A stretch of DNA of 64,000 bases from Neisseria chenwenguii (GTDB lineage Bacteria; Pseudomonadota; Gammaproteobacteria; Burkholderiales; Neisseriaceae): contig NZ_CP022278.1 in the NCBI RefSeq assembly GCF_002216145.1, positions 682,001 to 746,000 of the forward strand, written 5' to 3'. Positions 57,334 through 64,000 of the stretch are shown one piece after another; within the stretch, counting starts at the first letter, position 1; every line of letters begins with the position of its first letter. Below the pieces are notes generated by a model, which saw only the letters and a list, made by a program, of their open reading frames with translations, ran no database searches and had not been told where the DNA came from. The position numbers were made by a program, and so were the translations under genes.

Positions 57334-58323
57334 ATGCAAACCCAACCTTTCGGCACCGTCGGCGGGCAAACCGTCGAAAAATACACTTTAACCAACAAAC
57401 ACGGTACGCGCGCCGGCATTCTGACGCTCGGCGGCATCGTGCAGGAGTTTTCCGTTTCAGACGGCCATACCCGCAAAAATCTGGTGGTCGCGTTTGGCCG
57501 CGCCGAAGACTACGCGGAAAACCCGTTTCAAATTAACAAACAAATCGGCCGTGTCGCGGGGCGCATCGGCGGCGCGGCGTTTGAATTGAACGGCAGAACC
57601 TGCCGCGTTGAAGCCAACGAGCGCGGCAATACTTTGCACGGCGGCAGCAAAGGCTTGGGAACGCGCCTGTTTGCGGTCGAGTCCGCCGATGATACGGAAT
57701 TGGTGCTGCGCAGCGTCGTGCGCGAAGTCGAAGACGGTTTCCCCAACGATTTGGATTTGCGCATCTTCTACCGTCTTGACGACGAAAACCGCCTGAGCAT
57801 CCGCTATCACGCCGAAGCCTTGGGCGATACGGTGTTCGACCCGACCATGCATATTTACTGGCAACTTGCGCCGAACTTGGCGGGCGCATCGTTCAGAATT
57901 CCGCACGGCGAACGTGCGGTTTTAAAAGACGATAATGTGCCGACGGGCGAATTTGATGCCAATCCGCTGTTTGATTTTTCAGACGGCATCAATCTTGCCG
58001 AAGCGGTGGAAAACCTGCGTAAAAACAACGTGAAACAAGGCTTCGACGAAGCCTACCGCGTGCGCCCCGATCTGGCCGCGCCCGTTGCCGTATTGGAACA
58101 TTCGGACTGCCGCATCAATATTTTCAGCAGCCGCAACGGCTTGGTCGTGTTCACCGCTTCGCCCGCCGACATTCCGCAACACGACGCGGGCGTGTATAAC
58201 GCGCTGGCGACCGAGCCGCAAACCCTGCCCAACAGCCTCAACATCCCCGAATTCGGCAACATCCGCCTGAATGCGGGCGAAACCCATCAATCCGAAATGA
58301 TTTTTCAAGTTGAAACCCTTTGA
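57334..58323 (+). CDS. galM: Aldose 1-epimerase (galactose mutarotase)
   Basis: A 329-residue mutarotase. The GRVAGRIGGAAFELNGRTCRV region, NTLHGGSKGLGTRLF (substrate His near residue 95) and the C-terminal NAGETHQSEMIF with catalytic Glu are present. It interconverts sugar anomers; maltose phosphorylase releases beta-glucose 1-phosphate and glucose, so a mutarotase fits here. It ends 12 bases before the phosphorylase ATG. Confidence 0.93.
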   Translation: MQTQPFGTVGGQTVEKYTLTNKHGTRAGILTLGGIVQEFSVSDGHTRKNLVVAFGRAEDYAENPFQINKQIGRVAGRIGGAAFELNGRTCRVEANERGNTLHGGSKGLGTRLFAVESADDTELVLRSVVREVEDGFPNDLDLRIFYRLDDENRLSIRYHAEALGDTVFDPTMHIYWQLAPNLAGASFRIPHGERAVLKDDNVPTGEFDANPLFDFSDGINLAEAVENLRKNNVKQGFDEAYRVRPDLAAPVAVLEHSDCRINIFSSRNGLVVFTASPADIPQHDAGVYNALATEPQTLPNSLNIPEFGNIRLNAGETHQSEMIFQVETL

Positions 58324-58335
58324 TTGGAGCGAAAA

Positions 58336-60591
58336 ATGTACACACGAATTATGGAAACCGATCCTTGGATTATCCGTTCGCAAAAGCTGGAAACCGAACA
58401 CAAACGCTTACAGGAAAGCCTGACCAGCATCGGCAACGGCTACATGGGCGCACGCGGCAGCTTTGAGGAAAGCTATTCCGCCGACAGCCATTTGGGCACC
58501 TACATCGCCGGCGTGTGGTTCCCCGACAAAACCCGCGTGGGCTGGTGGAAAAACGGTTATCCGAAATACTTCGGCAAAGCCATCAACGCCGTCAATTTCG
58601 CAAAAGTGAAAATTTTTGTGGACGGCAGCGAAGTGGATTTGGCGAAAAACCAAGTGTCCGACTTTTCCGTCGCCCTGAATATGCAGACAGGCGTATTGCG
58701 CCGCAGCTTTACCGTATCCGGCGTGAAATTTGATCTGACCAAATTCTTCTCCGTCGCCCGAAAAGAGCTGGCCGTACTGCGTTGGGACGTAGTTTCCGCC
58801 GACGGCAAAACCCACAAAGTGCGCATCGAATCGCTGATTGACGCCGACGTAAAAAACGAAGATTCCAACTACGAGGGCAAATTCTGGCAAGTGTTGGACA
58901 AAGCCGCCCAAACGGGCGAATCGCACATCGCCAGCCAAACCGTGGAAAACCCTTTCGGCGTAGAACAATTCATCGTCAACGCGCATCAGGTGTTTGCCGG
59001 AGACTTTGCCGAAACCGCGCAAACCGCTGCCGACTGGCAGGTCGGCAACGTATTCGAAGCCGAAGCCGGCAGCGAAGCCAAAGCATTTGAAAAACGCGTT
59101 ATCGTCACCACCAGCCGCGACTATCAAGGCTTGGCCGCCGTCGAAGCCGCAGGCCGCGACCTGGTTGCGAAAATCAAAAACGAAACATTCGAAGACCTGC
59201 TCGCCGCGCATGAAAACAGCTGGAAACGCCGTTGGGAAATCGCCGACGTCGTCATCGAAGGCAGCGACGAAGCGCAGCAGGGCATCCGCTTCAACCTGTT
59301 CCAACTCTTCTCCACCTATTACGGCGAAGACGCCCGTCTCAATATCGGCCCGAAAGGCTTCACCGGCGAAAAATACGGCGGCGCCACCTATTGGGACACC
59401 GAAGCCTACGCGGTTCCGCTCTACCTCTCATTGGCCGAGCCGCAAGTAACCCGCAACCTGCTGCAATACCGCCGCAACCAGCTCCCCCAAGCGCAGCACA
59501 ACGCGCGCGAACAAGGCTTGGCGGGCGCGTTATACCCGATGGTGACGTTTACCGGCATCGAGTGCCACAACGAATGGGAAATCACCTTTGAAGAAATCCA
59601 CCGCAACGGCGCCATTGCCTACGCGATTTACAACTACACCAACTACACCGGCGACGAAACCTATCTGGCCAAAGAAGGCTTGGAAGTGCTGGTCGAAATC
59701 GCCCGCTTCTGGGCCGACCGCGTCCACTTCTCCAAACGCAACGGCCAATACATGATCCACGGCGTAACCGGCCCCAACGAATACGAAAACAACATCAACA
59801 ACAACTGGTACACCAACACGCTGGCCGTGTGGGTCTTAACCTACACCCGCGACGCGCTGGCCAAATACCCGCGTCCCGATTTGTGCGTCTCCGCCGACGA
59901 ACTGGCCAAATGGAACGACATCATCGAAAAAATGTACCTGCCGTTTGACCAAGAGCTCAACGTATTCGTCCAACACGACGGCTTCCTCGACAAAGACCTG
60001 CGCCCAGTTTCCGCGCTCTCAAAAGACGACCTGCCGCTCAACCAAAAATGGTCGTGGGACAAAATCCTGCGTTCTCCGTTTATCAAACAGGCCGACGTTT
60101 TGCAGGGCATCTATTTCTTCGGCGACAAATTCAGCCTCGACGAAAAACGCCGCAACTACGACTTCTACGAGCCGATGACCGTACACGAAAGCTCGCTCTC
60201 GCCCTCCATCCACGCCATTTTGGCCGCCGAATTGGGCAAAGGCGAAAAAGCCGTCGAAATGTACGAACGCACCGCCCGCCTCGATTTGGACAACTACAAC
60301 AACGACACCGACGACGGCCTGCACATCACCTCGATGACCGGCTCGTGGCTCGCCATCGTACAAGGCTTCGCCCAAATGAAAACCTGGGGCGGCCGCCTCA
60401 GTTTCGCCCCCTTTCTGCCCACCGCATGGAAAGGCTACGCCTTCCACATCAACTACCGCGGCCGGCTGCTGAAAGTCGAAGTCGGCACCGAAGTCAAACT
60501 CACCCTGCTCAAAGGCGAAGCGCTCGAACTGTCCGTTTACGGCGAACCCGTCAAACTGGAAAACAGCTTTGCCACCGCGCTGAAGAAATAA
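58336..60591 (+). CDS. mapA: Maltose phosphorylase (GH65)
   Basis: A 751-residue GH65 enzyme that splits maltose with phosphate into beta-glucose 1-phosphate and glucose. The N-terminal beta-sandwich starts [16 protein letters not shown]; the catalytic acid Glu is in [20 protein letters not shown] near residue 485; phosphate-binding His-Ser is in [17 protein letters not shown]. The ATG at 58336 has a TTGGAGCG site and was preferred to a TTG four codons upstream. It lies between galM and pgmB. Confidence 0.95.
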   Translation: MYTRIMETDPWIIRSQKLETEHKRLQESLTSIGNGYMGARGSFEESYSADSHLGTYIAGVWFPDKTRVGWWKNGYPKYFGKAINAVNFAKVKIFVDGSEVDLAKNQVSDFSVALNMQTGVLRRSFTVSGVKFDLTKFFSVARKELAVLRWDVVSADGKTHKVRIESLIDADVKNEDSNYEGKFWQVLDKAAQTGESHIASQTVENPFGVEQFIVNAHQVFAGDFAETAQTAADWQVGNVFEAEAGSEAKAFEKRVIVTTSRDYQGLAAVEAAGRDLVAKIKNETFEDLLAAHENSWKRRWEIADVVIEGSDEAQQGIRFNLFQLFSTYYGEDARLNIGPKGFTGEKYGGATYWDTEAYAVPLYLSLAEPQVTRNLLQYRRNQLPQAQHNAREQGLAGALYPMVTFTGIECHNEWEITFEEIHRNGAIAYAIYNYTNYTGDETYLAKEGLEVLVEIARFWADRVHFSKRNGQYMIHGVTGPNEYENNINNNWYTNTLAVWVLTYTRDALAKYPRPDLCVSADELAKWNDIIEKMYLPFDQELNVFVQHDGFLDKDLRPVSALSKDDLPLNQKWSWDKILRSPFIKQADVLQGIYFFGDKFSLDEKRRNYDFYEPMTVHESSLSPSIHAILAAELGKGEKAVEMYERTARLDLDNYNNDTDDGLHITSMTGSWLAIVQGFAQMKTWGGRLSFAPFLPTAWKGYAFHINYRGRLLKVEVGTEVKLTLLKGEALELSVYGEPVKLENSFATALKK

Positions 60592-60600
60592 GGCCGGCAG

Positions 60601-60641
60601 TTTTCAGACGGCCCGAACGCTCAAACAAGGCCGTCTGAAAA
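60601..60641. repeat. DUS inverted repeat between mapA and pgmB
   Basis: TTTTCAGACGGCC and AAGGCCGTCTGAAAA with a spacer, followed by a CCCTCCCCCGCAGGGGAGGG palindrome at about 60673-60693 and another DUS at 60718. This 168-base gap inside the operon contains no gene. Confidence 0.55.
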
Positions 60642-60759
60642 CCAAACAGGCGCCCGAACAACCGCAACCCGCTCCCTCCCCCGCAGGGGAGGGCCGGGAA
60701 GAGGGCAAAACGCCCGGGCCGTCTGAAACGCCGGCAGAACAAAACACAAGGAGCTCCCC

Positions 60760-61425
60760 ATGACCTTCCAAGCCGTATTATTCGACCTCGACGGCGTCAT
60801 CACCGATACCGCCGAATACCACTACCGCGCATGGAAAAAGCTGGCCGAAGAAATCGGCATCAGCATCGACCGCAAATTCAACGAAACCCTCAAAGGCGTT
60901 TCCCGCGAAGACTCGCTCAAACGCATCCTCGCCCACGGCGGCAAAACCGTCGGCGACGAAGAATTCGCCGCACTCGCCAAACGCAAAAACGACAACTACG
61001 TCGAAATGATCGCCGCCATCACCCCCGCCGACGTCTATCCCGGCATCCTGCCGCTGCTCGACGAACTCAAAGCCGCCGGCAAAAAAATCGCCCTGGCCTC
61101 CGCCAGCAAAAACGGCCCCTTCCTGCTCGAATGCATGGGTCTGACCGCCTACTTCGGCGCCATCGCCGACCCCGCCGCCGTCGCCCAATCCAAACCAGCA
61201 CCCGACATCTTCCTCGCCGCCGCCGAAGGCGTGCACACCCCGATCGGGCAATGTCTCGGCATCGAAGACGCCTCCGCCGGCATCCAAGCCATCAAATCCG
61301 CCGGCGCCCTGCCCGTCGGCGTCGGCAAAGCCGAAGACCTGGGCAGCGACATCGCCCTCGTTCCCGATACCGCCAAACTCACTTTGGCCTATCTGGAAAA
61401 AGTTTGGGCAAACGCCCGCGGTTGA
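60760..61425 (+). CDS. pgmB: Beta-phosphoglucomutase
   Basis: A 221-residue HAD phosphotransferase that turns beta-glucose 1-phosphate into glucose 6-phosphate. The nucleophile Asp is in [16 protein letters not shown] (DxDxV/I, residues about 8-13); [14 protein letters not shown] gives motif II and [12 protein letters not shown] motif IV. AAGGAGCTCCCC precedes the ATG. It completes the maltose pathway with mapA. Confidence 0.95.
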   Translation: MTFQAVLFDLDGVITDTAEYHYRAWKKLAEEIGISIDRKFNETLKGVSREDSLKRILAHGGKTVGDEEFAALAKRKNDNYVEMIAAITPADVYPGILPLLDELKAAGKKIALASASKNGPFLLECMGLTAYFGAIADPAAVAQSKPAPDIFLAAAEGVHTPIGQCLGIEDASAGIQAIKSAGALPVGVGKAEDLGSDIALVPDTAKLTLAYLEKVWANARG

Positions 61426-61440
61426 AGCGTCTGCATATAA

Positions 61441-61471
61441 AAGGCCGTCTGAAAGTTTTTTCAGACGGCCT
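61441..61471. terminator. DUS hairpin ending the maltose operon
   Basis: AAGGCCGTCTGAAAG and TTTTTTCAGACGGCCTG, 16 bases past the pgmB stop and just past the stop of the convergent hchA remnant. Confidence 0.75.
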
Positions 61472-61487
61472 GTTTTCTTCAACCGTT

Positions 61488-62335
61488 TTACCCGCGCTCC
61501 GCCGCATCTTTCAGCAGCACATCCGCCGCGAGAATGCCCAGATTGTTCGCAGCCAGCAGGCTGTATCCGGTAAGCAGCAGGCGGTCTTGGCGGACTTGGC
61601 CGGTGATACCATCGTTCAACACGGTCATGCCGAGCGACTGCAAGCGTTCGGCAACCAGCTAGGGCAGACGGCCGGGCATGTAGCCGATGTCGATATTGGC
61701 GCCCTCGTCAAGCGCGTCGGGGAACACGCAGAGTCGGTAACCGGCAAACGGGAAACTTCCCTCTTGCGCGGCGTGACCGTGGCAGAGGGTGATGATGCAG
61801 CGTCGGTTCGCCACCGCCCACTCCAACACCTGCGCGACTTCACGGCTTTCGGGAATGGCGTTCAGCGCACCGTGGCCGCCGGGAATCAATACGGCGGTGC
61901 AGGGCGAATCTTCGGCCAAAACCTGCGGCAGGATGTCGGCCAGTTTGTGCGGTTTTTGCAGCTTGGGCAGGTAGGTTTGGAAAATGTTCAAAACGGCTTC
62001 GTCTTCCTGCGGCATCGCCACATTCGAATTTGGCGGCGTTGCCCGACAGGGTGGCGACTTCGATTTCGAAGCCGGCTTCGTGGATGTGCAGCATGGGTAG
62101 CAGGGTCTCGACGGAGTGGTTGCCGGTGGAGAAAAGTTTGCCGTTCTGCATTTGCAGATAGCGCTCGTCGGCGGCAATCATCAGCACTGTACTTGCCGCC
62201 GCGGCAGGGTTCGGCAAACTGCACGCCTTTGAAATCGGTTTTCGGCGCGGTATATTGGCTCAGGAAATATTCGGAGGGGAAATAGGCGTTGTATTCCGCG
62301 CGGTCGGGTACGGGGGGTTTGCTCGGTTCGGTCAT
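61488..62335 (-). pseudogene. hchA: HchA (Hsp31, DJ-1/PfpI superfamily) broken in three places
   Basis: The pieces in order read MTEPSKPPVPDRAEYNAYF (from 62335), then after a frameshift near 62190 [20 protein letters not shown] and on to SGNAAKFE, then after a second near 62025 [20 protein letters not shown], the [10 protein letters not shown] with the nucleophile Cys, and MPGRLP. A TAG at 61659-61661 stands for the expected Trp, and the frame resumes [20 protein letters not shown] to the natural stop at 61488. Total length fits the 283-residue E. coli Hsp31, a holdase and methylglyoxalase. Confidence 0.92.
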
Positions 62336-62511
62336 GTCGTTTGATTACTTAAAACAGATGGAGCGCGGATTACACCCACGATGCCTGTCTGAAAACGGCA
62401 AACCGCCCAAGTCTGCGTAAAACCTGCGCCGCTGCTTCCCGTAAAAATATCAGCCTGTTCTTCTTGAATCCTCACTATTTTCAGACAGGCATTTCAGGTC
62501 GTCAGAACACC

Positions 62512-63348
62512 CTATTTCCTACCCAAAACCTCCCCCAAAAAATCCGCCACCGCCCGAACTTTTTGGCTGTGGCGCACGTCTTCGTGCATCACCAAATGCA
62601 GGCTGCCTGAAAATATTTCATCGGTGTGAACGCGCACAAAATCAGCCGTTTCGCCGTATTCAAAGGGCAGCCAGCCTACGCCTAATTGTTGCCGTACGGC
62701 GGATTTCATCACGGCGAAATCGTTGCAGGCGAAGCGGATGTTTTTGTCGGCAAGCTGTTTTTTCAGCCATTCGCTGCGCAAGCCGTCCACGGCGAAGCGG
62801 ATGTATTGCCAATCGGTTTCGGGGGTGTTTCGGGCGTAATCGCGGTGGGCGAACCAGCCGTAATGCACGTCGCGCAGGCGTCGGACGACCAAATCGTTTT
62901 GTTCGGGCAGGGCGAAGCGCAGGGTGATGTCGGCTTGGCGTTGGTGCAGGCTGCTGATGGCTGTGTTGCTGCTTAACACCAGCCGAATCGTGTCGGTGCG
63001 CCGATAAAATTCCGCCAAACGGGAGGCAATCAGGGCATATGCGACAAAGGGCGGCACGGAAACGGATACTTCCGTAACGGCTTGGCGGCTGTCCTGCGCA
63101 GCTTGGGCGAATTGGCACACGTTGAACTGCAATTTTCTGGCTTCGGCATACAAGCGCTCGCCGTCCGCCGTGAGCAGGTAGCGTTTGTTGATGCGGTCAA
63201 ACAGGTGCAAATCCAGCTGCTTTTCCAGCCGTTCAATGCGGTGCGATACGGTGCTGTGTTCTACTTGCAAAGCAGCGGCGGTGGCGGTAAGGGTTTGCTT
63301 TTCCACTAATAACAGGAAATAGTGGATGTCGTTCCAGTCTAAATTCAT
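62512..63348 (-). CDS. LysR-family transcriptional regulator
   Basis: A 278-residue regulator. The N-terminal winged helix (residues 5-62) includes TLTATAAALQVEHSTVSHRI, and the C-terminal part has the periplasmic-binding-like effector domain (VSVPPFVAYALIASRLAEFY onward). It is transcribed divergently from the tautomerase gene across a 146-base gap, so it probably controls that gene. Effector unknown. The upstream decayed hchA may have belonged to the same regulon. Confidence 0.88.
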   Translation of the reverse strand: MNLDWNDIHYFLLLVEKQTLTATAAALQVEHSTVSHRIERLEKQLDLHLFDRINKRYLLTADGERLYAEARKLQFNVCQFAQAAQDSRQAVTEVSVSVPPFVAYALIASRLAEFYRRTDTIRLVLSSNTAISSLHQRQADITLRFALPEQNDLVVRRLRDVHYGWFAHRDYARNTPETDWQYIRFAVDGLRSEWLKKQLADKNIRFACNDFAVMKSAVRQQLGVGWLPFEYGETADFVRVHTDEIFSGSLHLVMHEDVRHSQKVRAVADFLGEVLGRK

Positions 63349-63494
63349 GGTTTATGTTGTGTATAAATAATCACTGTTTTGCATTTTATTGCTGTTTTTA
63401 TGCAAAAAATATAGACACAACTCGCTTCGTCAGTTCGGCAGTCAGTTCAAAACAGATTGCCATTTCAACAACCCATTTATTTTTGGAGACGAAA

Positions 63495-63908
63495 ATGCCT
63501 GTATTTAACGCCCATGTTCCTGCCGGAAAATTCACCAAAGAACAAAAAGCCGCTCTTGCCGATGCCTTTGTTTTAGCGCTGCACGATGCGCTGAATGCGC
63601 CGGAAGACGACCAATTTGTCGTGATTAACGAGCATTCGGAAGACAACCTGTTTATCCATCCGACCTTTCCCAATATGAACCGCACGGATAAACGCATGAT
63701 TGTTACCGTGGATGTCAGCACCACGCGCACGCTGGAAGAAAAACGCAAATTAACCGAATTGGTTACCAAGTATGCGGTGGAAAAAGTCGGTATCGGACAA
63801 GATGATATTGCGTTGCTGATTTACGCTCTGCCAATGGAAAACATGAGCTTCGGCGGCGGTAAAATCATGACCGACGATGCCGAAGCGATGGCAAAAAGAA
63901 TGCGTTAA
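63495..63908 (+). CDS. Tautomerase-superfamily protein
   Basis: A 137-residue protein starting MPVFNAHVPAGKFTKEQKAA, with the invariant Pro that becomes the N-terminal catalytic base after Met removal. The later FNMNRTDKRMIVTVDVSTTRT-like region and DDIALLIYALPMENMSFGG fit the MIF/4-oxalocrotonate tautomerase fold. The ATG at 63495 has TTTGGAGACG upstream; the longer frame to 63354 covers the promoter. Divergent from the LysR gene. Reaction not known. Confidence 0.8.
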   Translation: MPVFNAHVPAGKFTKEQKAALADAFVLALHDALNAPEDDQFVVINEHSEDNLFIHPTFPNMNRTDKRMIVTVDVSTTRTLEEKRKLTELVTKYAVEKVGIGQDDIALLIYALPMENMSFGGGKIMTDDAEAMAKRMR

Positions 63909-64000
63909 GCCACGATAAAGAACAGCGGCGCAAACGGTCGGCAAGCTGTTCATGCTGCCTGAAAACCGATTGGCACCGCTGTTTACATCACACACATTAT

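Noticed and set aside
60831..62285. Plus-strand frame of 484 codons over pgmB and hchA
   Set aside because: Arg/Pro-rich shadow translation of pgmB followed by antisense of the hchA remnant; no family resemblance.
62308..62316. G6 tract near the hchA start as phase variation
   Set aside because: The tract is short, the frame through it is correct, and the gene has three other lesions.

Overview
The window is chromosome of a commensal Neisseria. The 10-base core of the neisserial DNA uptake sequence (DUS), GCCGTCTGAA, occurs throughout on both strands, more often with an AG than an AT prefix. That prefix points to an AG-dialect commensal rather than N. meningitidis or N. gonorrhoeae. Other genus marks are a full-length Correia element, dRS3-type 20-mers, the Fur-regulated sRNA NrrF beside a birA-coaX fusion, and the maltose phosphorylase locus. 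Species assignment is inference.

Layout. 1-1136: start of groL and all of groS (minus). 1511-8907: a fet-type xenosiderophore uptake locus (TonB receptor, binding lipoprotein, two permeases, FmdE-like protein, ATPase) behind a candidate Fur box. 9116-10367: tpiA, secG, tRNA-Leu (minus). 10567-14130: methionine sulfoxide reductase, isoaspartate methyltransferase family, rhodanese, then a repeat-filled gap and moaA. 14525-21458: the complete atpIBEFHAGDC operon (minus), followed by parB, ubiX and a DUF554 protein.

24397-33553: a divergent aryl-polyene-type type II fatty acid/polyketide cluster: glycosyltransferase, methyltransferase, AMP-ligase/dehydratase fusion, membrane protein, two ACPs, acyltransferase and chain-length-factor-like protein on minus; dehydratase, ketoreductase and ketosynthase on plus. 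No aromatic ammonia lyase, LolA-like carrier or MMPL exporter is present, so the pathway must be split or altered. 33714-37886: a five-gene operon joining a FimV-like membrane protein, a receiver-like protein, an MglA-like small GTPase, an unfamiliar 213-residue protein and a roadblock protein. I regard it as the most interesting system here, a possible cell-polarity or pilus-control module.

38079-41846: rlmD, an L,D-transpeptidase and argC. 41880-43310: a scar of decayed genes (outer-membrane barrel end, phage Dam fragment, frameshifted small gene, nonsense-bearing repeat protein). 43601-50671: lspA, orphan hicB-like gene, ispH, tldD, nrrF, a possible SPOR-type protein, birA-coaX and rfaE2. 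50893-51173: tRNA-His, -Arg, -Pro. 51565-53690: folD, a sodC broken by one TGA, rpmE. 53869-61425: a GT39-type glycosyltransferase, then the maltose locus (transporter, galM, mapA, pgmB). 61488-63908: an hchA pseudogene with three lesions, a LysR regulator and a divergent tautomerase.

Between genes, DUS pairs in inverted orientation form hairpins at most operon ends. A family of about 170-200 bp inverted-repeat elements sharing GAGACC-TTTGCAAAAA-type ends recurs at 14.2, 51.3 and 52.4 kb, with decayed copies near 7.0 and 12.9 kb.
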